The notes under the pieces are model-generated. The model saw nothing but the letters and a program-made list of their open reading frames with translations, was not told the DNA's origin and ran no database searches. The position numbers were made by a program, and so were the translations under genes. From Sabellastarte sp. h YS-2021 (taxonomy: Eukaryota > Annelida > Polychaeta > Sabellida > Sabellidae), in NCBI GenBank assembly GCA_964017235.1, contig OZ024930.1:155372221-155436220 (forward strand): 64,000 nucleotides of DNA. The letters run 5' to 3'. Position 1 is the stretch's first letter. The number at the start of each line of letters is the position of its first letter. Below, one piece after another: positions 1-11,200 of the stretch.

Positions 1-1
1 T

Positions 2-86
2 TATGACTCCCTAATTGAAATAAAACTTTATTGGCTCCCAATAAAATACAAAGTATACTTCAAAACTGGGCTGGCCACATACAATA
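2..86 (+). mobile_element. CR1/L2-like LINE fragment, left part (RT C-terminal domain)
   Basis: The frame starting at base 2 reads ...LYWLPIKYKVYFKTGLATY. This is the conserved LHWLPI(K/R)xRIxFKxLLLTYK signature downstream of the reverse transcriptase in CR1/L2/Jockey-group LINEs. The same block occurs as LHWLPIRQRIIFKTLVLVYK in the LINE at 61.8-62.7 kb. The fragment runs off the window's left edge and is cut at base 86 by the L1-like LINE that follows. It continues in frame at 4695. Confidence 0.7.
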
Positions 87-964
87 AAGAAGCGAAGATT
101 ACAAGTCTTGAGAAATCACAGGATAAATTAAATACTAGAGTTGGCAAAATAGAACATGTTGTGCAAAAGGACTTCAATCCAGAACTCACCATTGTTGCAA
201 TCAATGCACCCAGATTTGCAAACGAAGAACCCATGCAGTTGGCCAAGCAAATTGTTGATGCTACTGGTAGTAACAGTGACTGTGTTGTAAATGCTATGCA
301 TACAGCACCTCTTGGACTTAATCGTAAGGGTGTATTCAAAATTGAAATGGCTAGTCAGGCAGATAAGAAAGGTGTTTTGCAGCACAAGAAGAATTTAAAG
401 AACTCTTCTCAGTTTAATAAGGTGTATCTAAGATCATCACAAACACATGCAGAAAGATTAATTCATTTGAACTTTCCGAAGGTTTTAGATGAACTACCAA
501 ATGGAAATGAATTTAGAATGACAGGTAATGGCAGACTGATTAAACAGAGTGCTGATAATACACATCAAAAGAAAAACGTGAACATGAAAGATTACATGGA
601 TCATTCTGGAAAAGGTAACAGTAGTGATAGCCAGACAAGTGTAAAGGTCAACTACAGTACTAAACCAGGATCATTGGATATGTCTGTGAAACCAAAGTCT
701 TATGCACAAGTCGTCAGAGTTTCGCAACCTATTAATCAAGGTAACACTTTCAACCAAACCCTCAGCCAAGTACCTCCAACTCAAAACCAGAATTCCCAAG
801 ACATGATCCAAAGTCAGCTTATCTTACAACCACAGTCACATATTCAGGGGGGATATGCCTATACCAATTCTGATGGATCATTGTTGCAAACATACACTAC
901 TGATCAGATATTTGGTCAAGACCTCTTGAATGCGCAAGGTTCGCAAGCCATAATGACACACTGA
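87..964 (+). CDS. LINE ORF1 protein, N-terminally truncated
   Basis: ORF1 proteins of this type are RNA-binding chaperones that coat the element's RNA. The frame is open from the element's left edge to TGA at 962-964. It begins with a heptad-like coiled coil (ITSLEKSQDKLNTRVGKIEHV, about 93-155), as in L1 ORF1 trimers. Next comes an RRM-like block (ELTIVAINAP ... GVFKIEMASQ ... VYLRSSQTHAERL, about 180-465). The C-terminal half is polar and Gln/Asn/Ser-rich. No CCHC knuckle is visible. No ATG start is preserved at the left, because the frame simply continues from the host LINE, so the true N terminus lies outside this copy. ORF2 follows in the same frame after a single stop codon. Confidence 0.7.
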
Positions 965-2656
965 AACTCAACCCAGCCCTGTATCACAATAGCATCCTGG
1001 AATGTTAATGGATGGACAGACCAAAATTGTGAACTTAGATCCGCCATTGTCAAGCACTGTAGTTATGATATCATTTGTCTATCTGAGACTCATTTAAAAG
1101 GCAATAATACTATATTTGTTGATAACTATGAATGTTTTGTACATAACAGATCAAAATTACATGTTAGAGCCAAGAAGGGTTCCGGTGGAGTTGCTGTTTT
1201 GGTACACAAGAACTTAATTGTAAATTATGATGTCCAAGTTATTGATAAACAGTTTGATGGTATTCTGGGTTTGTATTTTCATAATAAGGAAAATAAGTAC
1301 TCATTTGTTGTATTCTCATGCTACCTACCACCACAAGAATCAGTATGGTCGGATGTAACAAATTTTTATACTCATTTAATGTCGAGATTATATGAACTTG
1401 ATTATGCTAATGATATATTCATATGTGGAGACTTGAACTCCAGAGTTGGTAAAACAGATGATTTCATTGAAACAATTGATGATATTCCTGTTAGATCGGT
1501 CATTGATTGTGATAAAAACTATTATGGTGATAGACTTATTGAATTTTTGAAAGATTCAAAATTTTGTATGTTGAATGGTCGTTTAACATCTGATTTAAAC
1601 AATTTTACATTTGTTTCAACAAGAGGACTTTCAGTTGTTGACTACATTTTAGTACCCCATGTAACATTGAAATCTTGTAAATATTTTCATGTTGACTGTA
1701 TGTCTGATATATTAAACCAATTTACTTTGTTTGATCTGTTATCACCTTCATGTAAACAACCTGATCATTCTTTACTGTCTATTGCTTTCATGCCAAACTA
1801 TTGTACTTCAACAACTGTTGAAGTGTTACAGAATGAAACAATCCCAACAAATGATTCACTTGAAGATACACTGCCTAAATATGAGAAAAAGTACTGCTTT
1901 GAAGCTGTACCAAAAGAGTTCATGAATAATAAAGAATGGTCTGTAAAAATTAATAATCTTGTTACATTGTTTGAAAACAACTGTGTTGCAGAGAATGAAC
2001 TGAATTGCTTATATGAAAATTTTTGTAAAATTATACTCAAGGAAATGGATCAATTCGTAAAATTTAAGGCTAGTGCAAATAAATCAAAGAAAAAATTTAA
2101 ATATAATAAGCCATATTGGAATAACGATTTAACTATGGCATGGAAAAAAATGAATGAAAATGAAAAATTGTACAGAAGGTATAAAGGTCCTAGGCAGAAT
2201 AAAACAAATTTAAAACTTCGTTTTGACAATTGTCAAAAAATTTTTGATAAATTGCTAAGCAAAACAGAGAGGGCATACCGCAAACAAAACATTAATTTCA
2301 TTGAAGAAATGTGTACAAATAACCCAAATAAATTTTGGAATGAAATAAAAAAGCTGGGACCAAGTCAAACTCAAATCCCAATGAAAGTGTACAAAGATAA
2401 TACTTTAACTGATGATATACCATATGTTCTGCAAACCTGGGAAAAAGAATTTAAAAAATTGTACAACCCCCAGGTGGAAGCTGATAAAATAAATGTTATA
2501 TTTGCTCATGAGGTACTAACAGTAAAAGCTGACATTGAGAATGACATAGCAGATAATTTGTTTGAGGAAAATTATATTTTAAATAGTCCTATAAGCATTG
2601 AGGAAATAACACATGTGTGCAAAAAATTAAAAAAATTAAAAAACACCAGGGATTGA
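965..2656 (+). pseudogene. LINE ORF2, part 1: endonuclease domain and linker
   Basis: This encodes the APE-like endonuclease that nicks target DNA to prime reverse transcription. Catalytic signatures appear in order: SWNVNG (about 994), LSETHL (about 1080), GDLNSR (about 1428), VVDYILV (about 1635) and PDHS (about 1760). A charged Lys/Asn-rich linker follows up to the RT. The frame is open directly after the ORF1 stop with no ATG near the start, which leaves its initiation unclear. It ends early at TGA 2654-2656. Shifting by one base restores the conserved KTPGIDKIPNEVLK block that opens the RT, so a 1-nt indel occurred in the A-rich tract at about 2618-2643. Confidence 0.85.
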
Positions 2657-3868
2657 TAAAATTCCTAATGAAGTACTTAAACATAAGGAAATACATGAGG
2701 CACTATTGAAATTATTTTCATTTTGTTTCGAAAATGGAACTGTTCCTGATATATGGTCAAAGGCCATTATTAAACCAATTCCTAAAAATTCTAACAAAGA
2801 CCAGTATGTTCCTTTGCATTATAGAGGAATAAGCTTATTATCTTGTGTAGGGAAGTTGTATACATCATTGTTAAGTCACCGTATAAATCAATATTTAGAT
2901 GTGTTGGGAATTATTGTTGAAGAACAAAATGGATTTAGATCAAAACTATCTTGTGAAGATCACATTTTCAGTTTAACATCAATTATTCAGCATAGGAAAG
3001 CAAGTAAACTAGACACATTTGTAGCCTTTATTGATATGAACAAGGCATTCGATAGTATCAATAGACCCTTACTACTTTATAAATTATTGAGATACAATAT
3101 TCAAGAGAAAATGTATAATGCTATCAAAGCTTTATATTGTAGAACATTCTCTTGTATTAACTTAAATGGTCACCTCACAGAATGGTTTGAATCACTGGTA
3201 GGTGTCAGACAAGGGGACAACTTGTCACCAACTTTATTTAATATATTTTTAAATGATTTGGCAAATGAACTAAATGCTTTAAATATGGGAATAAAAATGG
3301 GAGATCTGAAAATCTGTATGTTGTTATACGCAGATGATATTGCAATTATCTCAGAGAATGAACAGAAATTGCAGAAACTTTTAGATCATGTTCATGAATG
3401 GTGTAAAAAATGGCAACTCAATTTGAACATTGATAAAACACAAATTGTACATTTCCGCAAAAGCCAAAAACAGCGGACTAAGTTTGAATTTAAAATAGGA
3501 TTTGATAAAGTTATGGTAGTATCCAAATATAAATATCTGGGAACTTTCCTTGATGAGTTTCTGACATTTACTGAAAATGCTCAGATACTAGCAGATTCAG
3601 CTGGAAGGGGTCTTGGCTCTGTCTTCTCTAAATTTAAGCAATTTAAAGATTGTGGTTATAGAACTTATGAAAAAATGTATAACACTTCTGTGGTACCAGT
3701 TTTTAGTTATGGGGCAGGAATATGGGGGTTTAGTAAAGATGGTCCAGCAGAAAAAATTTATAATAGGGCATTACGATATTTCTTAGGTGTAAATAAATTT
3801 ACGGCAAATCTATTCTTACAGGGAGACTCTGGGTGGCTTCCACCAAAATATTTGTTTTATCTGCATTG
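2640..3868 (+). pseudogene. LINE ORF2, part 2: reverse transcriptase domain
   Basis: The reverse transcriptase copies element RNA at the nicked target. The RT blocks are in order: KTPGIDKIPNEVLK (from 2640), the Y.GIS block (2820-2840), FIDMNKAFD carrying the first catalytic Asp (about 3027-3053), RQGDNLSPTLFNIF (about 3207-3250), YADD with the two remaining catalytic Asp (about 3326-3337), and YKYLG (about 3525-3540). All catalytic residues are present. The frame runs into TGA at about 3866-3868, just after GDSGWLPPKYL. The neighbouring frame continues as LSALRYWNKL, so a second 1-nt indel lies at about 3835-3865. Confidence 0.9.
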
Positions 3869-4516
3869 AGGTACTGGAATAAACTTTGTCAATTTGATAA
3901 TACATGCATACCAAAGCAAATATTTAACTGGACATTTCAATTTAAAAAACATTATACCTGGGTAAAGAATATTCAGAAAGTTTTTGATCTGCTAAACATG
4001 TCATCCTATTTTTTGGAAAGAAGAAAGGTTGATCTAAACTTTTGTGAAAATATTTTGCGTAAAAGCTTTCAAGAAAGTTGGGTCATTAGTGTGGGAAACA
4101 AACCAAAACTCAGGACCTATGAAAAAATCAAGACTAACATTTCAACAGAAGAGTATCTCCTATTGCCTAAATATCAAAGATCATTGATTGCTCGTTTAAG
4201 GAGTGGAACATTATCTTTGGCTATTGAAACCGGACGTTTCACCAATGTACTTTTGGAAAATAGAACCTGCATTCTTTGTAATAATGAAGAGATTGAGGAT
4301 GAGATTCACTTTCTCTGTGTCTGTCCCCAATTAGAATTAATTCGTCAAAAGTATTATGAAACTTATAACAATCTTAAATCTGGATTCAGTGACCTGAACA
4401 ATGAAAGTAAATTTTTATATATGAATAAAAATCATTTTCAAATACTTGGTAACTTTATAGTTGAGTTATGGAATGAAAGAAATAATTTATTGTTTAGAGA
4501 TTGTACTGATATTTAA
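3833..4516 (+). pseudogene. LINE ORF2, part 3: C-terminal domain with CCHC knuckle
   Basis: This is the continuation of ORF2 in the third frame, ending at TAA 4514-4516. It carries the C-terminal pattern RLRSGTLSLAIETGRF (about 4193-4240). A Cys/His cluster, CILC...HFLCVCP (about 4267-4327), fits the CCHC zinc knuckle found at the C terminus of L1/I-type LINE ORF2. The first 30 bases overlap the preceding frame because the frameshift lies inside this interval. In an intact element this domain would be fused to the RT. Confidence 0.8.
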
Positions 4517-4686
4517 AAGAAATTATGGTCTGGAATAATCCACCACACAATATCATTGTAATTGTATTTCACAGTGACTTATAAGCCCTTCAGGGGCTGG
4601 GTGATTTTGTTTATATTGTTTTGTATATTTATGTAATGAAACTGTATATCACATGTCACTATAATGAAAAAATAAAATAAAAATAA
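4517..4686 (+). other. LINE 3' UTR with stem-loop and A-rich tail
   Basis: A 3' UTR of about 170 bases follows the ORF2 stop. It holds a small stem-loop, AGCCC-TTCAG-GGGCT (4584-4598), and ends in a simple A/T tail, AATGAAAAAATAAAATAAAA, from about 4663. Stem-loops near the 3' end are common recognition sites for LINE reverse transcriptases. That role is inferred here. Confidence 0.6.
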
Positions 4687-4694
4687 ATACAATA

Positions 4695-4770
4695 TTCATA
4701 ATATAGCTAATCTGTATAGACGAAAACTTCTTCATCATCACCTTGTCTTAAAATACCATCCTGGAAACAG
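4695..4770 (+). mobile_element. CR1/L2-like LINE fragment, right part
   Basis: With the L1-like element and one TSD copy removed, the frame from base 2 continues here as TYN-IHNIANLYRRKLLHHH. This fits the LTYKxLHNLAPxYLxxLLHxx region that follows the HWLPI block in CR1/L2-like LINEs. The match fades after about 4770. Confidence 0.5.
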
Positions 4771-6038
4771 ACCCAAAATTTTGTGTACCATTTTGTAACA
4801 TATTAAGTCAATTTATGGTAGGAAATATGATCGCCAGTGGTGAATTATAAGGTGATTTTACCGCAATGCAAATCTGTGGTACAAAATAAGTTAAAAGTTA
4901 ACACAAAATAAGTCAAATAATACAAAATAAATTGTAACAGACCCATCAATACATACCGGAACATAGACGGCCGTTTACAGGTTTTCATCTTATTGCAGTG
5001 GCCCCTAAAATGTGAATGAAAGAACAAACTCATTTTAATCATCATTTCTGGATTTGCTCACATTTGCATTCTTTTTTTTACCATGTGGCTATACGAGCAC
5101 CATATAGAACTGGGACACGTGGGTTTTAGATGATATAAACATTACTTATTACATTATTATAATTGTGGAGTAATAGTATACGTCCTTGAAACAATTTCTC
5201 ATTTCGTCTAATATGTGGCCTGACAGGTATCAAAAATAACATAAATAATGCTCATGTTCCCACAATTTTAACGAAGAGGTTATAATACTGTTTACAGATT
5301 TTCATCTCAAAACACCTTACATTGCGAGTTCTATTTTCTACACTGTAGTCAGGGAAATGACAAACTCAGGGGAGACATGAATTAGCCAGAGGACGTTGAA
5401 TCCGTTGCGACTTTGTGGCTTCTATATTGGACCAGCTTACAAGAAAAAAAAACACTGCTGTTCTACAAACACTGACATTTAATAGATTACCTCCCATTGT
5501 TATGTTTTCACTTTTCACAATTAAGCTATTGTTTCCATGATAGACAGCACTGGAAACGTAGGTTACCACTGAATAGAATAATGCCAAATGCCAAAAATAG
5601 GTTTCCTTTTGTTATTTCATTTTTGTGAGCTTTTATTTATCTTAACAAAAAGTTTTTAAAAAAATAAGAAAAAGAAAATAGTATACAATCATATTTTTTT
5701 CAAACATTTTTGTTTCCCAAACATAATTATGTCAATTTTTTTTTGTCAATAATCTTTATATTTGATTCAAACAAAGTCATGTGGCAATTTTATTTTTCCA
5801 AGCATTCTCAGTTTGTCTTAAGCAACTTACTGTGAGGGAATACAAATGGGATATTTTACAATTGTAGAAAATTAACAAGAGCAGTTTTAGCTTAGCTTTT
5901 AAATCCACCTTAAACTGGAAAAAAGTCTCAAGCTTAAACTTAGTTTAAGGTATAACCATAGTTCTCAAAGTCTAAAGATAAGCCTTTACCCAAACTAGTA
6001 TGCCTTGATCCTAATTGTAGAATGAATTTCAGTATGTA
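4771..6038. other. Unassigned AT-rich DNA
   Basis: No coding region, RNA gene or clear repeat structure was recognised. Short open frames on the minus strand (4845-5045, 5366-5587) lack any recognisable domain or codon signal. Confidence 0.5.
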
Positions 6039-6052
6039 TGCTACTTAAAATT

Positions 6053-6210
6053 AGGTCCTCAGTGGCCTAGTGGTTAGCAAGTTTGGCATCTAATCATAGG
6101 CTGTCACCTCTGTGGGTTCGAGTCCCACAAGTGGCAATGCTGAGGACCTGTCCCAATATGACCCTGGCTGTTGAACGGGACGTAAAACCCCAACTTTGAC
6201 CTTTGACCTT
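6053..6210 (+). mobile_element. tRNA-derived SINE with 14-bp target-site duplication
   Basis: A Pol III A box (TGGCCTAGTGGT, 6063-6074) and a consensus B box (GGTTCGAGTCC, 6115-6125) lie in tRNA-like spacing. The tail contains GGACGTAAAACCCC and a TTTGACC repeat. The element is flanked by a perfect 14-bp duplication, TGCTACTTAAAATT (6039-6052 and 6211-6224). This is strong evidence for a recent retroposition by a LINE partner. Confidence 0.92.
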
Positions 6211-6224
6211 TGCTACTTAAAATT

Positions 6225-7273
6225 CTACATATCAGTTTTAAATAAAGTCATTTTAAGTAAATAATCATCAAACTGAAAGAATTATTGCATGTCTATATAT
6301 GCGTGGTCACAAACTTTCATATCTGAATGCAACACCCTTGTCAGTGTAAATGATGCTTTAAAAAGACTGGTGAGCAAATATTGTTTTATGAATATTAAAC
6401 ATCAAAGACATACCTAGATTAAAGCAGTGATACTGATTACCACACAAAATAACTTATTAAGTAACTTAGTCAACATCAAATGCTCCACCAAAGTCATATT
6501 CTTCACGACAAACATTTTAACCCTGTTGGCCCCATTGCACATGATGCAATTTAGTGTTGGGGACAGCTATGCAACAAAGTAACCACATTTCAGCGACAGT
6601 CTGTAACAGTTATGCAGCTCATTAGCAGAGTCTGCACAACATATTCTCACTGGACAGCCATTACAGCAAGATAAAAAAAGCCCATAGAGAGAAAAAAAAC
6701 TTCAATGCTTGATAAGCAAAAACGATTTAACTGTTACAGATAGAATTTTTCACCATGTTATGTTGCAGTTTAAGTCCATACAACTGTTTTCCTCAAATTG
6801 TCTAAATTTATATCTTAGGTTTTTTTTTTTTTTGCTTTTTTTTTTTTGTAAGGTCTAACAGTTTGCAACAATATGGAAATTATGCCATTGTCACACCACT
6901 GGCTATATCAGCTACGTTTGTAGACATTTATGTGATACCTCGTCGTGTCATCAAGAATGGCCCTTCTCTCAGTGAGTTTGTCCTGAAGTTTTTATGAAGT
7001 GTTATTGCATATATGTCATAGTCCTCATAATAAAATTTTGAAATTTGCACACAAGTTATGTGTCTAAAATAATATGCCAAACCTGCAACTTCCATGTTAA
7101 TCTGTGTGATTGTGTGCTACATTGTTTACATCAGTGGGTGCTTTGTATGTATGGCATAAGGAGTTTGAAGTCAGAATAACACATTATCACACAGGACAGT
7201 GGATGGCTTGGGTCTGAAACATCAACAAAGATATGCTATGTTGTACTTTGTGCAATTATACCAGTCCCTGAAA
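6225..7273. other. Unassigned DNA
   Basis: No gene recognised. It contains T- and A-rich tracts near 6820-6850 and otherwise nothing I can name. Confidence 0.5.
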
Positions 7274-8009
7274 CCCCAGTCACACTAGAGGTGGTATAAC
7301 CAGCGTTTATAGGTATTGGGCAAAATTCCACTGTCCTTTAACTACCTTCAACTACCGTACGAGGTTCATATGCAATCTTATGACACGGTGGCTTAATGTC
7401 CATTACCTTGCACATTCTACGAATGCACAGACGAATGTGAACATGCACAGATGAATTTCTTGCTATGGCAACTGAAGGTGTAGTCAATGGTGTATATAAG
7501 GTTGTGACTCAGTCATCTTTCAGTGTAATACAGCGACAGAGGGTGATTGGAGGTAAATGGACATTTCGCAACTGTGTCACAACTTTGCATACAAGCCTCA
7601 CAGGGTAGTTGAAGGAGAGGGGTGTTTCGCCCGGCGCCTATAGCTGTGACTTATACCAACTGTAGTGTGATGGAAGCACCAAATCTTTGAAAATATAAGA
7701 CGTCCTTGGTTTAGTTTATTTGGAGTTTTACGTCGCTTTCAACACTGTACAGGTCATATCACGACGGGTAGTTGGAAGGGCAGAGGAAACCAGTACATAT
7801 AGTTCGCTAGGGTTCTGTACTGTAAATTGCCGACCAACGGCAAGCAACTACCAGCTTTCCCACTTACGGCCATGACGGGGATCGAACCCCGGCCGCAGAG
7901 GTGGGAGGCGAGAGTGTTACCACTCTGCCACCGTGGCCCCAAGACGTCCTTGGACAAATCCAGGTAAAACATCTAACCCCGGGATGTACCACCTGTAATG
8001 TGACTGGGG
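7274..8009. mobile_element. MITE with CCCCAGTCACA-type terminal inverted repeats
   Basis: The left end reads CCCCAGTCACACTAGAGGTG. The reverse complement of the right end (to 8009) reads CCCCAGTCACATTACAGGTG. There is no coding capacity, so this looks like a non-autonomous DNA transposon. A SINE is inserted at 7710-7940. A second, internal copy of the terminal motif, also in right-end orientation, lies at about 7636-7676. Similar ends occur at 34566, 47768 and 48159. No convincing target-site duplication was found. Confidence 0.6.
7710..7940 (-). mobile_element. tRNA-derived SINE (minus strand) with 13-bp target-site duplication
   Basis: On the minus strand the head reads GGGGCCACGGTGGCAGAGTG, with an A box near 7918-7930 and a B box GGTTCGATCCC (7878-7888). 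The tail holds the GCGACGTAAAACTCCAAATA motif. It is flanked by the perfect 13-bp duplication AAGACGTCCTTGG (7697-7709 and 7941-7953). It is nested inside the MITE at 7274-8009. Related copies: 16354-16595 and 53904-54117. Confidence 0.93.
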
Positions 8010-8909
8010 AATAAGACCTGCTGTATTAAACTGAGTCAAATTGTGTCTATCTGCCCAATACTGCAGGTAATATGAGGAAATCCTTATCACTTTTTGTATC
8101 ACACTGTTTGGAGGAGTTTAGGGAGGCAGTTTTACGTGATTTTTGGAAGTCCATGAATATAGCCTCTAGGTATCTAATGATGGGTGATCTATGTTTTCAG
8201 GAGAAAAGAACAGGAGGAGGGTAAACATTGTTGCCATTTACAGGCTTATGCTTATCAGGTGGTTTGATGTAGTTCAGTCATTTTTCTGAAGAAAGTTGGA
8301 TACAAAAATATTCTGGATACAAAAAACATTGTAAGTTGTATTTCTATTACTAATTTCAATACAATACTGGAAGATATTTGAATAGAATGCGTTTTTTACA
8401 AATATTGATTGAAAGCCCCTCTACATTATCTCAAAGGAGCATTAATTTTATTACCCATAAATCCTTTTCTAAAACATCAAAGTTATCTTTCCCAATGCCA
8501 ACGTTTTTCCAGGATATAGCAACAAGTCACGCAACTTATAAGACCCCTTCAATCCCACACATTCTGAGACTTATCTATCTCTCTTCTTATTCATTTATAA
8601 CATTCATTTATGAACATTTTAATACATTAAATTTATTCTAATGTAGGTCAGTTACAGGCAAAATGAGTATAAGTTATTACTTGTAGCATCAGAATTTCAC
8701 GAACCAGGAAGTTTCGAACAAATGCTTAAAACTAATTTGTGTAAGACAATTATCAGTGTTTACTGTAATGACTCTTTGGATAATTGCAGAATTACAGTTG
8801 GTAATTACTATAAAATTGCTGATCAGATATTTAGGTGACATAGTCACACACAAAATAGGTAGCAACAATTAATGAAGCCCACAGAGAGTTCAGTCAGTAC
8901 ATGATATCT
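8010..8909. other. Unassigned AT-rich DNA
   Basis: No domain-bearing frame. The 87-codon frame at 8378-8641 is hydrophobic and low in complexity and matches nothing I know. Confidence 0.5.
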
Positions 8910-9046
8910 GTGACTGAACTGGTTGTACCAATATTATGTTATATTTACCATATATGCAACAAATATCTAGCATTTTTGTGACTGTGAACTGGTTGTATCA
9001 ATATTATGTTATAATTACTATACATGCAACGAATATCTGGCATATT
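8910..9046. repeat. Tandem duplication of a ~69-bp unit
   Basis: Two adjacent diverged copies start at 8910 and 8978. They share GTGACTG.GAACTGGTTGTA, ATATTATGTTATA and the TGCAAC.AATATCT.GCAT block. Confidence 0.8.
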
Positions 9047-10889
9047 TGGCTTACTTGGCTTACTGTAGAATGCATATTCTTAAAATGCTATGAGATCTTG
9101 TATTCAGTGACACAACAAAGATCACTGAAGGCATTATTGATAGTCCAAAGCATGTACTTTCAGGTGGGCAATAAACATAAGTATGTACAGGTGTAGCATT
9201 TGTGAACAATCCCAATAATTGTTACATAAAAACTCACTAATTTTATACTCCATTAAATGCTCTAGCTAAATACAGGGAATAAGGATTGGGAAAGCATTTT
9301 TCTGGCGCCCCTTACTTGGGATAATCAGGATTACCAATGTGTAAACAAGTGTCCATTTTTGGGAAATATTTCTAAAATTATGCACCTATATAAAGATGGG
9401 TTTACATCATGGAAAGGAATTTTACAGAGTTGCTGCTTCTTCTTGCAGTAACATCCTTTTATAAATGGCGGAAAATCTCAAGTTCATTTATATATATCCA
9501 CTTGTATCATGTAATTAATAACATCGAGTTTTACAGTAGGTTCACATTTATGCAAAGTAGTTAGTAACATTGCACATACGTAGACATATTTTTAACTTAA
9601 CCTTTTATTTAAACTAACTTTTGATTTAAGTTTGAGTCTATTTCTATGACAGAAGGTTTGCGAGATAGGTGTCATATGCCGAGAAAAAATGGATCCAAAA
9701 TCTACTTCACTCAGCTATTTCTCATCAGCATTGGTGAAATAAATCAATTGTAAATGTATCCAACCCCTACAATATAACCAAGTTTTTAATTTCTCATACC
9801 TGGTCTCAGACTCATATCTGAACATTTTAGCTCAAATATGTGACACGAGTATTTGATTTGATTTTATTGTAAACCATGAAAATAATTGTGGATGAAAAGG
9901 GATTTAAATCTTCTCCAGTAACTTTCATTCTAATACCAATGGCCTTTGAGATATTACTTAGGCTACAAAAATAAATCTACAAGCTTTCAAATGTATTTAC
10001 ACTATTATTTGATATAGTTTATATTGATTTTTGTAGAGCAATGATTACTTTTATGGTGCTTAATCTCTGTCAAGAGACACTTGTGCACTAGACAAATGTT
10101 CATGTGGAAACGACAGAGGCCATAAGACATCATAGGGTCCGCCTCCAAAAGATCAGAATTGTTATGGAGGGAAAGCTTTGGTAAAAAGGTAAGTCATAGG
10201 TAAAGTTTGAAATGATGACAATAAGGCTTCTGAAGAGATATCATCGGACAACTGATTCGGACACAAAGATGTAAATGCCATAAATAAGTCTTGGGACCCT
10301 GGGCTGTGGACTCAGCAGATTAGTATTGCGCCAAAACTTTCAGATTTGAGACTGAGGCCAAGCTTGAGCCCTGACAGTAGGTATCCGATTCTGTAGGATT
10401 AATCCTTGCTCTTTAATGTAGGATTAATGCCTTGCACTCAATGGAACCACACTTTTCAACTAGTTATTTTAACAGACCACATTTCATTTTGACCATACGC
10501 TGATGATATGGTCATTGAAACGTAATATACAGTTGCTGAGAGATAAAGGCTCCAGTTGCTGTCCCCTCCCCTCAGTTAAAGATAGAATACTTGAGGCACC
10601 GTGACATTTTCTGTCTGTGTTGATGTAATGGGCTTTCTTAAATTGATCTCATGTAACACTAGAGGTTGCCTTTATTGGCTTTAACTCTATTAAATGTCAT
10701 AGTTATAGCTTTGCTTATATATTAGAAAATTTTTTTTCTCCTTTGATCTTTATATCAAGTTGATAGTGTGACTGACCATAGAAAGTTCATTTTGTGTGGA
10801 TGTTTTCATATAATGAAATGATAATTGTTTTCTTTGATATAAGATAACGCAATATATAGGCCGGTCAGATTATTTTTATGGGTTTATTC
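9047..10889. other. Unassigned AT-rich DNA
   Basis: No coding or RNA feature was recognised. A tandem gene, tRNA or repeat structure was looked for and not seen. Confidence 0.5.
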
Positions 10890-11200
10890 TTTTCCTCCTT
10901 CCTTACACCAATCAAAAAGCATCACAATCATATTTTACCTCATGACGCTCCTACCATATGGAACAACTTGCCTGATGACATCAGATCTTCTACCTCTCTG
11001 ATATCATTCAGATAAAAATTAAAATCTCCTACCTGTGCCCCAAAAGTTATTCACCTCAGTTTTCTTTTCCCCGGTGTCTCCATGGTTGCTCACCATTTTT
11101 ATGTCCCCAGTTACCTGATTCAGGACTCTGGCCTATGAATATGTTGTACCTGAAAATTTGCATATTGCAGAGATTAAGCGGTATAAAAGTTGAATAAGAA
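10890..11200 (+). mobile_element. Degenerate CR1/L2-like LINE 3' end
   Basis: One frame reads HDAPTIWNNLPDDIRSSTSL then ISFR, a stop, and KLK. This corresponds to YDAPKLWNDLPYDIRSAPNL in the LINE at 61.8 kb. The 3' end, near GCAGAGATTAAGCGGTATA, parallels that element's GATACAGGGATTAAGCACG tail. Heavily decayed. Confidence 0.75.

Larger units (their letters stand above)
87..4686 (+). mobile_element. L1-like non-LTR retrotransposon (LINE), 5'-truncated
   Basis: The element has an ORF1 with coiled coil and RNA-binding-type region, then an apurinic-type endonuclease, a reverse transcriptase, a CCHC zinc-knuckle tail, a short 3' UTR and an A-rich 3' end. It is flanked by the candidate 8-bp target-site duplication ATACAATA (79-86 and 4687-4694). 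The left boundary lies inside another LINE's coding frame, so the 5' end, including the ORF1 start, is missing, as is usual when reverse transcription stops early. Two frameshifts in ORF2 make this copy non-autonomous. The clade (L1/Tx1 or I/Nimb-like) cannot be settled by eye. Confidence 0.85.

Noticed and set aside
6060-6130. Possible functional tRNA gene
   Set aside because: A and B boxes are present but the acceptor and anticodon arms do not pair, and the unit has a SINE tail and target-site duplications.
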